Below, in pieces: positions 8,581 through 18,357 of a stretch of DNA of 64,000 bases. Origin of the DNA: Methylococcales bacterium (GTDB lineage Bacteria > Pseudomonadota > Gammaproteobacteria > Methylococcales > Methylomonadaceae); the NCBI GenBank assembly GCA_030753675.1, contig JASMBU010000003.1, forward strand, positions 117,806-181,805, read 5' to 3'. Every line of letters starts with the position of its first letter. Positions within the stretch are counted from its first letter, which is position 1. Below the pieces are notes generated by a model. It did not search any database. It had not been told where the DNA came from and saw only the letters and a program-made list of their open reading frames with translations. A program made the position numbers and the translations under genes.

Positions 8581-11352
8581 ATGGCCGCTAACCCAGAACC
8601 CACAAAAAACATCATAATCTTCTCTCTGGATGGGGATAATATAGAAGCCGCTGCTGATGAAACCATTCTCGAGGCGGCAAAAAGACACGGTAAAGAAATC
8701 CCCCACCTGTGCTACAAAGAAGGCCTAAGAACGGATGGAAACTGCCGGGCTTGCGTGGTTGAAATTGAAGGAGAGCGTGTTTTAGCTCCCTCTTGCTGTA
8801 GAGCGCCTACTGAAAACATGCAAATCAAAAGCCAGAGCGAACGAGCACTGAAATCACAGAAGATGGTTCTTGAACTGTTACTATCAGATATGCCGGAGCA
8901 GGGCCCCTCCCCGTACAAAAAAGATTCTGAATTAGACCTCTGGGCCAATAAACTAGACGTTTCAACTCCCAGGTTCCCCTGCCGCAAACAACCTAAAGCA
9001 GATACTTCACACCCTGCCATGACGGTAAGCCTAGATGCTTGTATTCAATGTACACGGTGCGTTAGGGCTTGCCGTGAAGAACAAATGAATGATGTAATTG
9101 GCTACGCCAACCGTGGCAAACATTCTGAAATTGTCTTTGATATTGCAGATCCCATGGGAGCCAGTAGTTGTGTGGGTTGCGGTGAATGCGTTCAGGCATG
9201 TCCTACCGGCGCCCTTATGCCAGCTCATCACGTGGGTCTAGAAGAAATCGACAAGACTGTTGATTCAACTTGCCCTTACTGCGGCGTGGGCTGCTTAATC
9301 AAATACCATGTCAAAGACAATAAAATCATGTATACCGAAGGTCGCGACGGTTATACCAATCACCAGCGGTTATGCGTTAAAGGTCGTTTCGGATTTAATT
9401 ATATTAATAGCCCTCTGCGACTAACAACCCCACTAATCCGACGTGAAGGTGTTGCTAAAAGCACCGAACTTCTGGATCCCGATAATATTCATGACATCTT
9501 TCGCGAAGCCAGCTGGGGAGAAGCTCTGGATTTTGCCGCCCATGGTTTTTTATCTATCCGCGACAATATCGGCAACAACGCTTTAGCAGGACTGGGTTCA
9601 GCCAAAGGCAGTAATGAAGAAGCCTACCTTTTTCAAAAACTGATTAGAACTGGGTTTGGCTCAAATAATGTCGATCATTGCACCCGACTTTGTCATGCCT
9701 CATCGGTTGTCGCCTTATTAGAATGTCTTGGCAGTGGCGCGGTTTCAAACCCTGTGTCCGATGTCAGTGATGCCGAAGTTATCATCATTATCGGCTCAAA
9801 CCCAACGGTCAACCACCCCGTTAGCGCCACCTTCATGAAGAATGCTAGTAAAAAGGGCACGAAAATAATCTTAATCGACCCGGCCAAAACCGATATTGCA
9901 AAATACGCGTCTTATTCTTTACAGTTTAGACCTGATACCGATGTCGGCTTACTCAATGCCATGATGTATACCATTTTGGAAGAACAACTCCAAGATGATG
10001 ATTATATTCATACCCACACTGAGAATTTTGAGATTATGAACGATCATATCGCCGATTATAGCCCTGAAAAAGTGGCTCCGATCTGCGGTATTGATGCCGA
10101 AACCATTCGAGAAGTTTCCAGACTCTACGCTAAATCTAAAGCTTCTATGATTTTATGGGGCATGGGTGTTTCTCAGCATACCCATGGTACCGATAATGTA
10201 CGTTGCCTAATTTCACTGGCCTTAATGACTGGCCAAATAGGGAGACCCGGAACAGGCCTACACCCTCTTAGAGGTCAAAATAATGTCCAAGGCGCTTCCG
10301 ACGTCGGACTTATTCCCATGGTTTTCCCTGATTACCTCCCCATCAGCGATCCTGAAAATCGCATAAAGTTTGAAAAGCTGTGGCAAACACCACTCAGTGC
10401 CGAAGCCGGACTCACGACCGTAGAAATGATTCATGAAATCCTCCATGGTAATGTTCACGGCATGTATATAGAAGGTGAAAACCCTGCAATGTCTGATCCG
10501 AATCAGAACCATGCCAGAAAAGCCTTTGCTGCCCTCAATCATTTAGTTGTTCAGGATATTTTTCTTACTGAGACTGCTGGCTTTGCAGATGTTATCTTGC
10601 CTGCTTCAGCTTTCTACGAAAAAAATGGAACTTTTTCCAACACTGACCGACGCGTTCAAATGGGCCGCCAAGCCGTCACGCCACCAGGTCAAGCAAAACA
10701 AGACCTCTGGATTATTCAAGAAATAGCCAACCGAATGGGCCTAAACTGGAATTATCAGGGGCCTGAAGATGTATTTAATGAAATGCGATTAGCTATGGAC
10801 AGTATTGCAGGAATGACTTGGGATCGTCTAGAACGGGAAGATTCACTAACCTATCCACTTGAGCAAGAAGACGACCCGGGACAGCCTATTATTTTTACCG
10901 ATGGATTTCCAACCGTTACCGGACGAGGAAAATTTGTCCCCGCACCCTACACGCAGGCCGATGAACTCCCTGATGAACACTTCCCTTTTATTTTTATTAC
11001 CGGTCGACAACTAGAGCACTGGCATACCGGCAGCATGACTCGCCATTCAGAAACATTAAATGCCTTAGAACCCGATCCTGTTGCCTCAATCCACCCTGAA
11101 GACCTAGAAAAATTAGGTATCAAAGCCGGAGAGATCATTACTTTAGAATCAAAACGAGGGAAACTGTCCGCCTATGCCAGAGCAGAAACAGGTATTCAAA
11201 AAGGAACTATTTTTATGGCTTTTTGCTATAACGAGGCTAGCGCCAACTTACTCACTAATGAGGCTCTCGACCCCGCAGCTAAAATACCAGAATTCAAATT
11301 TTGTGCTATTAAAGCTTATTTAGGCACCCAAATAGACACTCGAATTCATTAG
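8581..11352 (+). CDS. NAD-dependent formate dehydrogenase, catalytic alpha subunit
   Basis: Molybdopterin enzyme (923 residues) oxidising formate to CO2, the last step of methane oxidation. The N-terminal [2Fe-2S] domain has C44, C55, C58 and C72. Two [4Fe-4S] ferredoxin motifs follow (CIQCTRCVRAC and CVGCGECVQACPTG), then the bis-MGD domain opening with TCPYCGVGC. The active-site pair is C371-H372 in RLCHASSV, cysteine rather than selenocysteine. The C-terminal MGD-binding domain contains FITGRQLEHWHTGSMTR. It starts 16 bases after the gamma-beta gene. No fdsC- or fdsD-type accessory gene follows; the operon ends at a hairpin. Mo versus W cannot be told from sequence. Confidence 0.94.
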   Translation: MAANPEPTKNIIIFSLDGDNIEAAADETILEAAKRHGKEIPHLCYKEGLRTDGNCRACVVEIEGERVLAPSCCRAPTENMQIKSQSERALKSQKMVLELLLSDMPEQGPSPYKKDSELDLWANKLDVSTPRFPCRKQPKADTSHPAMTVSLDACIQCTRCVRACREEQMNDVIGYANRGKHSEIVFDIADPMGASSCVGCGECVQACPTGALMPAHHVGLEEIDKTVDSTCPYCGVGCLIKYHVKDNKIMYTEGRDGYTNHQRLCVKGRFGFNYINSPLRLTTPLIRREGVAKSTELLDPDNIHDIFREASWGEALDFAAHGFLSIRDNIGNNALAGLGSAKGSNEEAYLFQKLIRTGFGSNNVDHCTRLCHASSVVALLECLGSGAVSNPVSDVSDAEVIIIIGSNPTVNHPVSATFMKNASKKGTKIILIDPAKTDIAKYASYSLQFRPDTDVGLLNAMMYTILEEQLQDDDYIHTHTENFEIMNDHIADYSPEKVAPICGIDAETIREVSRLYAKSKASMILWGMGVSQHTHGTDNVRCLISLALMTGQIGRPGTGLHPLRGQNNVQGASDVGLIPMVFPDYLPISDPENRIKFEKLWQTPLSAEAGLTTVEMIHEILHGNVHGMYIEGENPAMSDPNQNHARKAFAALNHLVVQDIFLTETAGFADVILPASAFYEKNGTFSNTDRRVQMGRQAVTPPGQAKQDLWIIQEIANRMGLNWNYQGPEDVFNEMRLAMDSIAGMTWDRLEREDSLTYPLEQEDDPGQPIIFTDGFPTVTGRGKFVPAPYTQADELPDEHFPFIFITGRQLEHWHTGSMTRHSETLNALEPDPVASIHPEDLEKLGIKAGEIITLESKRGKLSAYARAETGIQKGTIFMAFCYNEASANLLTNEALDPAAKIPEFKFCAIKAYLGTQIDTRIH

Positions 11353-11360
11353 GCATTTAG

Positions 11361-11385
11361 AAGGTACTGTGAGTAACAGTACCTT
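11361..11385. terminator. bidirectional hairpin terminator
   Basis: Perfect 10-bp inverted repeat AAGGTACTGT / ACAGTACCTT with a 5-base loop, between the end of the formate dehydrogenase operon and the convergent end of the IscA-like gene. The T/A-rich flank TTTAATAATT follows on the plus strand. Confidence 0.75.
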
Positions 11386-11396
11386 TAATAATTATG

Positions 11397-11726
11397 CTAA
11401 ACGGAAAAACTCTCTCCACAACCACAAGCATCTTTCACGTTAGGATTATTAAAAACAAAGGCTTCATTAATGCCCTCTTGTCGATAATCCAATTCCAACC
11501 CTTTAATAAAAGAAAGGTGCTCTTCACTAACAATAACTTTAACGCCATAACCTTCATGAATGGAATCATGGTCAGTTAATACGTCAGCGTAGGCTAAAGT
11601 ATAGGCGTATCCCGTACAACCCGATTCTTTAACGCCTAACTTCAACCCCAGACCGTGACCCCGCTGCTCTAATTGACGCTTAATCTGTGCAGCCGCCCGC
11701 TCAGTCAATGTAATAGAATTATTCAC
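11397..11726 (-). CDS. iscA: IscA/HesB-family iron-sulfur cluster assembly protein
   Basis: A-type Fe-S scaffold or carrier. I chose the GTG at 11726 (109 residues), preceded by AGAGAGG, giving VNNSITLTERAA. The frame extends to 11765 but those residues are not IscA-like. The three conserved cysteines are in KESGCTGYAY (near residue 40) and the C-terminal DACGCGESF. An ATTATA block at 11772-11777 on the plus strand reads TATAAT on the minus strand and could be the -10 of its own promoter. Upstream on the same strand lies a cysteine desulfurase gene; no iscU or iscR is present between them. ErpA is a possible alternative name. Confidence 0.85.
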   Translation of the reverse strand: MNNSITLTERAAAQIKRQLEQRGHGLGLKLGVKESGCTGYAYTLAYADVLTDHDSIHEGYGVKVIVSEEHLSFIKGLELDYRQEGINEAFVFNNPNVKDACGCGESFSV

Positions 11727-11830
11727 GATACCTCTCTTGTAAATCTCAAATTTTAAATAAAACAATATTGAATTATACGTTAAATTTTACTTTTAATAAT
11801 CAATGTTTTATTAGCAATACCTCAAAATAC

Positions 11831-12955
11831 TTAAGCGTTATTGATGATCGATTTAAGTAACTGTATAAACTGATCAATTTCAGCTTTCGTGTTCATTTCT
11901 CCTAAACTCACCCTGACTGCACCTTTGGCTAAGGCCGCATTAACCCCCATGGCCAGCAAAACATGACTGGCTTCACCACCATTGGCGCAAGCCGAACCAC
12001 TTGATACGGCACAACCTTTTTTATCTAATTGCATTAAGATCATTTCGCCATCCATTGCAGGCATGGCAAACTGTACGGTGTTCGGTAGACGCTCAACCTG
12101 TTCTGAAAATATCGTCACGCCCGGAATCTGCTCGCGTAATTGTTTTTCTAAATAATTTTTCAACTGCCTTAACGACTCACTCCTGACTGCCAACGAGACC
12201 TGAGCAATTTCAGCGGCTTTACCAAAGCCAATAATGGCAGGTACATTCTCGGTTCCGGCTCGAAGACCATACTCTTGCCCACCCCCAATTAATAGTGGTG
12301 TAAGCGCATCCGGCTGACGTACGACTAAGGCCCCCACTCCCTTGGGCCCATAAATCTTATGACTGGAAAGAGAAAGCATATCCACGTTCAATGTTTTGAT
12401 ATCAATCGGGATTTTCCCTAAGGCCTGCACTGCATCCGTATGTAACATTATGGGGGCATGAAGGGTTTTAAAGTACTCGGCTAACGGAGCAATCGGTTGT
12501 ATCACACCTGTTTCATTATTAGCCATCATAACTGATATCAGGTTTACACTCGTCGCTAATCTTGAAGGTGTCACCTTAAAATCAACGACGCCCTGATTGT
12601 CAACATTCAAATACTCAATCGCCAAAGCGTCTTTGACAGATAACGCCGCTTCTAAGACAGACGAATGCTCAATTTTAGAAATAAAGATTTTGGATGATAC
12701 AGGATGAACTAAAGAACCCTTAATAGCTAAATTATTCGCTTCTGTCCCACCACTGGTAAAAATAATCTCCGATGGCTGTGCGCCTACCAATGCAGCCACT
12801 TGACAGCGCGCTGTATCCAACGCGCTACGAACAACACGGCCTAAACGGTACAAACTGGACGGGTTCCCATAAAAAGAGGTCATGAACGGCTGCATGGCCT
12901 CCAAAACCCTCAAATCCAATGGCGATGTGGCATTATGGTCAAGATATATCATCAC
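11831..12955 (-). CDS. cysteine desulfurase (NifS/IscS family)
   Basis: PLP enzyme transferring sulfur from cysteine to acceptors for Fe-S clusters and thio-cofactors. It has 374 residues, shorter than E. coli IscS (404). YLDHNATSP at the start, TSGGTEANNLAI near residue 70, the PLP lysine in SLSSHKIYGPKG near 200, GGGQEYGLRAGTENV, and the active-site cysteine in VSSGSACANG near 320 are all present. Its place downstream of trmJ-cysE is where the isc operon normally begins, but iscR and iscU are missing here. It is therefore either a shortened isc locus or a stand-alone desulfurase, and I give no symbol. Confidence 0.92.
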   Translation of the reverse strand: MMIYLDHNATSPLDLRVLEAMQPFMTSFYGNPSSLYRLGRVVRSALDTARCQVAALVGAQPSEIIFTSGGTEANNLAIKGSLVHPVSSKIFISKIEHSSVLEAALSVKDALAIEYLNVDNQGVVDFKVTPSRLATSVNLISVMMANNETGVIQPIAPLAEYFKTLHAPIMLHTDAVQALGKIPIDIKTLNVDMLSLSSHKIYGPKGVGALVVRQPDALTPLLIGGGQEYGLRAGTENVPAIIGFGKAAEIAQVSLAVRSESLRQLKNYLEKQLREQIPGVTIFSEQVERLPNTVQFAMPAMDGEMILMQLDKKGCAVSSGSACANGGEASHVLLAMGVNAALAKGAVRVSLGEMNTKAEIDQFIQLLKSIINNA

Positions 12956-13012
12956 GTCATCAACCCTTCAAAAGTTTTGTTAACACGCCCTCATTCATAA
13001 AAATTATTCTTT

Positions 13013-13774
13013 TTAATGCTTTTCTGAACCATCATCAATTTCATGAACCTCTAACTCAGGAATCGGCTCTTCTTTATATTCAATACCCGCTTTATTGAGC
13101 ACCTGCTTCATGCCCTCAATTTGACCATCTAACAGATGAATATGATCCAACATTTTATTAATTGCATTAGAAACGGGATCAGGAATACCGTTTGCAGTAC
13201 CGTAAGCATCAAAACCCATTTTATTGGCAATAGCATCACGTTTCGCACTGGATTTATTAACTCGCCTTTCAACAACATAAGCTGGAATACCGACTACCGT
13301 CACGCCTTTCGGCACGTCTTTCAAGACCACTGAATTCGAGCCAATACGAGCGTTCTTTCCAACCACAATGGGCCCTAAAACCTTAGCACCAGCGCCAATA
13401 ACGACCCCATCTTTCAAACAAGGGTGTCGTTTACCCTTTTTCCAAGCCGTCCCACCTAAAGTTACTCCATGATACAAGGTACAATCATCCCCAATGACAG
13501 CCGTCTCGCCAATCACTACACCCATACCATGATCAATAAAAAAACGCCTACCAAGTTGAACACCGGGATGAATTTCTATACCGGTTAACCACCGCGACAA
13601 ATGCGACACAAAACGCCCTAACCATTTAAACTTCATTACCCATAGCCGATGACTCACACGATGCAATAACACGGCATGAAACCCGGGATAAGTCGTCACA
13701 ACCTCCCAAATCGAATGGGCTGCGGGGTCGCGATCAAAAACACAATCAATATCTTCTTTTATTCGATTAAACAT
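13013..13774 (-). CDS. cysE: serine O-acetyltransferase
   Basis: Makes O-acetylserine from serine and acetyl-CoA, committing serine to cysteine synthesis. It has 253 residues. An alpha-helical N-terminal region is followed by a left-handed beta-helix of hexapeptide repeats from about residue 67 ([25 protein letters not shown]…) to about 170. The active-site His lies in DHGMG and the Asp/His pair in [10 protein letters not shown] 60-residue hydrophilic tail (ending EIDDGSEKH) follows the hexapeptide domain, as in the EpsC-like form found next to trmJ and isc genes. It lies 57 bases upstream of the desulfurase, which consumes cysteine. Confidence 0.94.
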   Translation of the reverse strand: MFNRIKEDIDCVFDRDPAAHSIWEVVTTYPGFHAVLLHRVSHRLWVMKFKWLGRFVSHLSRWLTGIEIHPGVQLGRRFFIDHGMGVVIGETAVIGDDCTLYHGVTLGGTAWKKGKRHPCLKDGVVIGAGAKVLGPIVVGKNARIGSNSVVLKDVPKGVTVVGIPAYVVERRVNKSSAKRDAIANKMGFDAYGTANGIPDPVSNAINKMLDHIHLLDGQIEGMKQVLNKAGIEYKEEPIPELEVHEIDDGSEKH

Positions 13775-13781
13775 AAAATAC

Positions 13782-14501
13782 CTACTCTTTACTACCTTGA
13801 GACATTCGTAAAATACCGCGTAAAATATCTACTTCTCGAGTAGATAAACGACTTCGACTATATAACCGTCGAAGCCTACGCATCACGGAATTTGATTTGC
13901 CTGACTGAATAAAATCAATGGCTGTTAAAGTTTCCTGTAAATGTTGATAAAAACCTTCTATTTGTGTAGATGTTGCCAAAGGCTCAGAGTCAGAAAACAC
14001 TTGCTCCACTGCTTGTTGATTAGCCTCAGAAAACAACTCATAGGTAAATACCTGTACCGCTGCGGCAAGATTAAGTGAACTAAAATCCTTATTACACGGA
14101 ATACGAATTAAATACTGACAACAATCTAATTCCACATTGGTCAGCCCAGAATTCTCGCGACCAAAAACCAATGCCACCTGATTAGTTTGAGCGTCTTTTA
14201 CAGCTTGTTGCGCACATTCTTTAGCTAGCAATGTCGGCCAACCAATGGTCCTGTCGCGCGCACTCGCACCCATGACCACCTCACAGTCTGCAATCGCTTC
14301 GTTTAATGTATCACACACCACAGCAGACGCTAAAACATCATCAGCACCTGATGCGCGTGCAGTTGCATCCGCACTTGGAAATGTTTTCGGTTTCACTAAA
14401 TAGAGTTCCGTTAACGCCATATTTTTCATTGCACGCGCAATGGCACCGATATTGCCAGGATGGGACGTTTCAACAAGAACAATTCTGATATTAGCTAACA
14501 A
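13782..14501 (-). CDS. trmJ: tRNA (cytidine/uridine-32-2'-O)-methyltransferase
   Basis: SPOUT-class methyltransferase that 2'-O-methylates position 32 of tRNAs. It has 239 residues. [24 protein letters not shown] at the N-terminus and the knotted C-terminal part of the domain ([26 protein letters not shown]…[16 protein letters not shown]) are diagnostic. The C-terminal 75 residues form the TrmJ dimerisation extension. It is divergent from suhB, the classic gammaproteobacterial arrangement, and 7 bases upstream of cysE. Confidence 0.94.
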   Translation of the reverse strand: MLANIRIVLVETSHPGNIGAIARAMKNMALTELYLVKPKTFPSADATARASGADDVLASAVVCDTLNEAIADCEVVMGASARDRTIGWPTLLAKECAQQAVKDAQTNQVALVFGRENSGLTNVELDCCQYLIRIPCNKDFSSLNLAAAVQVFTYELFSEANQQAVEQVFSDSEPLATSTQIEGFYQHLQETLTAIDFIQSGKSNSVMRRLRRLYSRSRLSTREVDILRGILRMSQGSKE

Positions 14502-14583
14502 TGTTATTCCTTACGCGAAATGTACAAATTCTACCAAAATATTTGTTATCCTATATGGCTTTTACAAATATGTGATCTCTACT

Positions 14584-15378
14584 ATGCAACCCATGTTAAA
14601 CATTGCTATCCGAGCTGCTCGAAGTGCCGGTGAGTTAATACTTCGCTCAATTGATAACATTGGTGCTTTAAAAGTACACCAAAAGAGCAAAAATGATTTT
14701 GCTTCTGAAGTAGATAAATCAGCTGAGTATGAAATCATCCGTATCATTAACAGCGCCTACCCAGAGCACAGCATTATCGCCGAGGAAAGTGGACACCACC
14801 CCGGCAATGATTATGTCTGGATTATTGACCCGCTTGACGGTACCACCAATTTTCTTCATGGCTTTCCACAATACTCTATTTCCATCGCCTTAACACACAA
14901 AGGAAAACTCACTCAAGCTGTCATTTATGACCCATTAAGAGATGAACTATTTTGTGCTAGCCAAGGCGCTGGGGCTTTACTCAATAACCGAAAAATTCGC
15001 GTTTCCCAACAATCACACCTTCAAGGATCACTATTAGGAACCGGATTCCCTTTTAAACATCAACAACATCTCGATGCTTATTTAGAGATGTTTAAAGCAT
15101 TACATGTCGATTCTGCTGGAATCCGTCGTACCGGTTCGGCAGCCCTAGATCTTGCTTACTTAGCGACAGGACGATTAGATGGTTTCTGGGAAATTGGCCT
15201 ACGCCCTTGGGATATGGCGGCTGGGATCTTATTAGTACAAGAAGCAGGTGGCGTCGTAACCGACTTCTCGTTCGACCACCACTTCATGAAAAGTGGCAAC
15301 ATTATTGCTGGAAATCCTAAAATGCATCAAATTATTTATAATGCAATCAACCCGCATATCACAGATTCCTTAAAATAA
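14584..15378 (+). CDS. suhB: inositol-1-monophosphatase family protein
   Basis: Mg-dependent phosphatase, and in E. coli also a factor in rRNA antitermination complexes. I chose the ATG at 14584 (MQPMLNIAIRAARSAGE, 264 residues). The open frame runs back to 14440 inside trmJ but those residues are not family-like. Metal motifs: GHHPGNDYVWIIDPLDGTTNFLHGFP (residues ~70-100, with the E in IIAEES and the DPLDGT triad) and WDMAAGILLVQEAGG near 215. It is divergent from trmJ with about 80 bases between the starts. Confidence 0.95.
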   Translation: MQPMLNIAIRAARSAGELILRSIDNIGALKVHQKSKNDFASEVDKSAEYEIIRIINSAYPEHSIIAEESGHHPGNDYVWIIDPLDGTTNFLHGFPQYSISIALTHKGKLTQAVIYDPLRDELFCASQGAGALLNNRKIRVSQQSHLQGSLLGTGFPFKHQQHLDAYLEMFKALHVDSAGIRRTGSAALDLAYLATGRLDGFWEIGLRPWDMAAGILLVQEAGGVVTDFSFDHHFMKSGNIIAGNPKMHQIIYNAINPHITDSLK

Positions 15379-15417
15379 TAGCCTTGTCACTTCTCAAAAA
15401 AGCAAATAGGCCGTTAA

Positions 15418-16020
15418 TTACGACACTGACAACGCGTACATTACCGCATCCTCACGACCATTACCGGTCGGATAATAACCCTTTCTTTCGCCTATTTTCT
15501 TAAAACCATACTTTTTATAAAGTCCAATTGCAGATTTATTCGTTTTTCTCACTTCTAAGAGCAAGGTATCAACAATCGGTTTTTCTTGCGCTACGCCAAT
15601 CATCTTCTCCAACAAACGCGCGCCCCAACCTTCTCCTTGTAAAGAACTATTGACACAAAGATTCATAACATGCGCCTCATCAACACCAATGGCTAAAACT
15701 GCATAACCAAAAACAGCGTGCTGATCCTCACACACCCAACAATAATAACCAGGAACAACCATGCAATCGACCAGAATACCTCGCGTCCACGGGTATTTAT
15801 AGACGGTCTGCTCTATGGCCAAAACAGAATCAAGATCTGTCGTTTTCATCTTACGAATATGCTTTAAACTTTCTGGATCAACTGAACCAGGAAAAATTTT
15901 CGCATAAAACTGCCGGTCCGCATCATAAGTAAAGAAACTCTTGATCTGTTCAACTAAAATATGACCAATCAATTTACGCCGTTCTTCAAACAATTCAATA
16001 CCACCTGTAAATCTAACCAT
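15418..16020 (-). CDS. rimI: ribosomal protein S18-alanine N-acetyltransferase
   Basis: GNAT acetyltransferase. The catalytic core runs from about residue 58 (MKTTDLDSVLAIEQ) to 200. The acetyl-CoA loop is VNSSLQGEGWGARLL, and the C-terminal YKKYGFKKIGERKGYYPTGNGREDAVMYALS is the RimI signature. The full open frame gives 200 residues, about 50 more than E. coli RimI, and overlaps the upstream glycosylase gene by 52 bases. An internal ATG at 15849 would give a standard 143-residue RimI but has no clear ribosome binding site. I list the long form and regard the start as unresolved. Confidence 0.8.
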   Translation of the reverse strand: MVRFTGGIELFEERRKLIGHILVEQIKSFFTYDADRQFYAKIFPGSVDPESLKHIRKMKTTDLDSVLAIEQTVYKYPWTRGILVDCMVVPGYYCWVCEDQHAVFGYAVLAIGVDEAHVMNLCVNSSLQGEGWGARLLEKMIGVAQEKPIVDTLLLEVRKTNKSAIGLYKKYGFKKIGERKGYYPTGNGREDAVMYALSVS

Positions 16021-16679
16021 GTTTTTCGTTTCTCTAAGGGTTCCTGTAATAACTGTGCCGGATGTAAAATGGCCATCAGTGGAATTTCATTACGGTCATG
16101 TATTGTACCACTTATTTGATTCATGGACTTGTCGCTAGCAAGCAATGCTTTGGCTGCGACTTCACCGACCGCCAAAATGATCTTTGGATTAACCCATTGT
16201 ATTTGCTGCTCCAAATAGGGCAAACATTCCTTCACTACTAACTGTATGGACTTTGGGTCCCCAACTACCTTACATTTTACAATATTAGTCAGATAGACAT
16301 CCTCACGAATCCAGCCCATTGCACTAATCATTTCTGTTAGCAACTGACCCGACGCCCCTACAAAAGGAACTCCTAAGCGGTCTTCAGTTTCATCAGGTGC
16401 AGCCCCAATAAACATCAAATCCGCACGCTTATTCCCTTCACCGACTATGGCATGCGTTCGGTGTTGACAATGCATGCAACGCCGGCAAGAATCTACATTA
16501 CTCGTGAGTTGTTGCCAATTCGAGCTATCCTTAGCGACATCATGACACTCTTCCTTTGGCGACTCTAAAGACTCAATACGAGCAGATGCTTTTGTTACCG
16601 CTGGTAAAGAATTATTGCGCGAAACCCAAACTTTAATCCCCATAACCGCTAAGAATTTTAGTCGCGCCTTTTCCTCCAC
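15969..16679 (-). CDS. family 4 uracil-DNA glycosylase ([4Fe-4S])
   Basis: Removes uracil from DNA. It has 236 residues. After a poorly conserved 70-residue leader comes the Fe-S cysteine pair in SCRRCMHC, then FIGAAPDETEDRLGVPFVGASGQLL, the active-site region in family 4. NIVKCKVVG and ECLPYL hold the other two cluster cysteines, and ILHPAQLL is the C-terminal motif. It lies between leuA (16 bases upstream) and rimI (overlapping). The rimI neighbourhood is common for this family in gammaproteobacteria. Confidence 0.92.
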   Translation of the reverse strand: MEEKARLKFLAVMGIKVWVSRNNSLPAVTKASARIESLESPKEECHDVAKDSSNWQQLTSNVDSCRRCMHCQHRTHAIVGEGNKRADLMFIGAAPDETEDRLGVPFVGASGQLLTEMISAMGWIREDVYLTNIVKCKVVGDPKSIQLVVKECLPYLEQQIQWVNPKIILAVGEVAAKALLASDKSMNQISGTIHDRNEIPLMAILHPAQLLQEPLEKRKTWLDLQVVLNCLKNGVN

Positions 16680-16694
16680 ACCGCCTCCTATCTA

Positions 16695-18236
16695 TTAAAC
16701 CGTTCCTTTTTGTGGATGCGACCGCACTGCCGAAGACTTAATTTTATTAATAGCGTTAATATAAGCTTTTGCTGATGCAATCACAATATCGGTATCTGAG
16801 CCTAACCCATTGACAATTTTACCGTCTTGTTCCAAGCGAACCGTGACCTCCCCTTGCGCATCGGTACCATCAGTTATATTATTTACTGAGTATAATCTCA
16901 GTGCTGCAGAATTATCCACTAACTGATCAACGGCCCTAAGACTCGCATCTACCGCACCACTACCTTCTGCATCTGCTGAAACTTCACGGTTATTAATACT
17001 CAAGGTAAGATACGCTCTAGGAATTTCTCCTGTTTCTGAACAGACTTTCAATGCAATAAACTTAATTTCCTCATCAGCGTCAATACTCGCCTCAGAAATT
17101 AAGGCCTGCAAGTCCTCATCAAAAATATCATGCTTCTTATCCGCTAGTTGCTTAAAACGAAAGAAGACCTCATTTAATTCCTCCTCACTGGAAAAATCAA
17201 TGCCAAGTTCAATCATCCGTGTTTTAAAAGCATTGCGCCCGGAATGTTTCCCCAGAACCATACGATTGGCTGACCAACCGACGTCTTCAGCACGCATGAT
17301 TTCATACGTTTCTCTATTCTTTAAAACACCGTCTTGATGAATACCCGCTTCATGCGCAAACGCATTGGCCCCGACAATGGCTTTATTGGGTTGCACTGGA
17401 AATCCAGTGATACTGGACACTAACTTTGAACAGGTTAAAATTTCTCGTGTATCCAAAGATGTCTCGCACGGAAATACATCTTGCCGTGTTCGTACCGCCA
17501 TAACCACTTCTTCAAGCGAGGTATTTCCTGCCCGCTCACCCAGCCCATTTATGGTACATTCAATTTGCCTGGCACCATTAATGACTGCAGATAATGAATT
17601 AGCCACGGCTAAACCCAGATCATTATGGCAATGGACAGAAAATATCGCCTTATCTGAATTAGGGATACGTTCAATCAAGTTCTTTATTGTTGTTCCGAAT
17701 TGATCCGGTACACTGTAACCCACTGTATCTGGGATATTTAATGTGGTTGCACCTGCATCAATCACCGCCTCAAGAATACGGCATAAAAAATCCTCTTCTG
17801 AACGGCCCGCATCTTCTGGCGAGAATTCCACATTATCTGTATACCGCCGCGCTCGCTTAACGGCTCTTACCGCATGTTCAATAACCTCATCCGGCTGCAT
17901 ATTTAACTTCACCTGCATATGGATCGGTGACGTTGCAATAAAGGTATGAATCCTAGCACTGTTCGCGTTCCTGAGTGCTTCACCAACACGATCTATATCT
18001 TGGTCAAGTGCGCGCGACAAGCCGCAAACGGTACTGCCCTTAATGACATCCGCAACTGCTTTTACCGCTTCAAAATCACCGACGCTTGCCGCTGGGAATC
18101 CAGCCTCCATCACATCAACTTTCAAACGCTCCAAGGCCTTCGCTATCCTAACCTTTTCATCTTTGTTCATTGATGCGCCAGGGCTTTGTTCGCCATCACG
18201 CATGGTGGTATCAAAAATTATTAACTTATCTTTCAT
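16695..18236 (-). CDS. leuA: 2-isopropylmalate synthase
   Basis: Condenses acetyl-CoA with 2-oxoisovalerate, the first committed step of leucine synthesis. I chose the ATG at 18236 ([15 protein letters not shown], 513 residues), which has GGAG five bases upstream; an in-frame ATG at 18251 is less likely. [15 protein letters not shown] is the substrate-binding loop, [13 protein letters not shown] holds the metal His pair, and [15 protein letters not shown] follows. The C-terminal third from about residue 390 is the leucine-binding regulatory domain, so feedback inhibition is expected. It follows pssA, as in many gammaproteobacterial ilv-pssA-leuA clusters. Confidence 0.96.
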   Translation of the reverse strand: MKDKLIIFDTTMRDGEQSPGASMNKDEKVRIAKALERLKVDVMEAGFPAASVGDFEAVKAVADVIKGSTVCGLSRALDQDIDRVGEALRNANSARIHTFIATSPIHMQVKLNMQPDEVIEHAVRAVKRARRYTDNVEFSPEDAGRSEEDFLCRILEAVIDAGATTLNIPDTVGYSVPDQFGTTIKNLIERIPNSDKAIFSVHCHNDLGLAVANSLSAVINGARQIECTINGLGERAGNTSLEEVVMAVRTRQDVFPCETSLDTREILTCSKLVSSITGFPVQPNKAIVGANAFAHEAGIHQDGVLKNRETYEIMRAEDVGWSANRMVLGKHSGRNAFKTRMIELGIDFSSEEELNEVFFRFKQLADKKHDIFDEDLQALISEASIDADEEIKFIALKVCSETGEIPRAYLTLSINNREVSADAEGSGAVDASLRAVDQLVDNSAALRLYSVNNITDGTDAQGEVTVRLEQDGKIVNGLGSDTDIVIASAKAYINAINKIKSSAVRSHPQKGTV

Positions 18237-18357
18237 GAGCACTCCATTCATGAAGAAACTTGAGTCCTAGAAAAAACCTACTGGTAGAGATGAGTTTCTT
18301 ATGCTGAGACACAACCACAGCATAATTAATACAACCCATGACTGATCCTAATAAACG

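Noticed and set aside
14440..14583. 5' extension of suhB
   Set aside because: Falls inside trmJ; the family N-terminus begins at 14584 (MQPMLNIAIRAARSAG).
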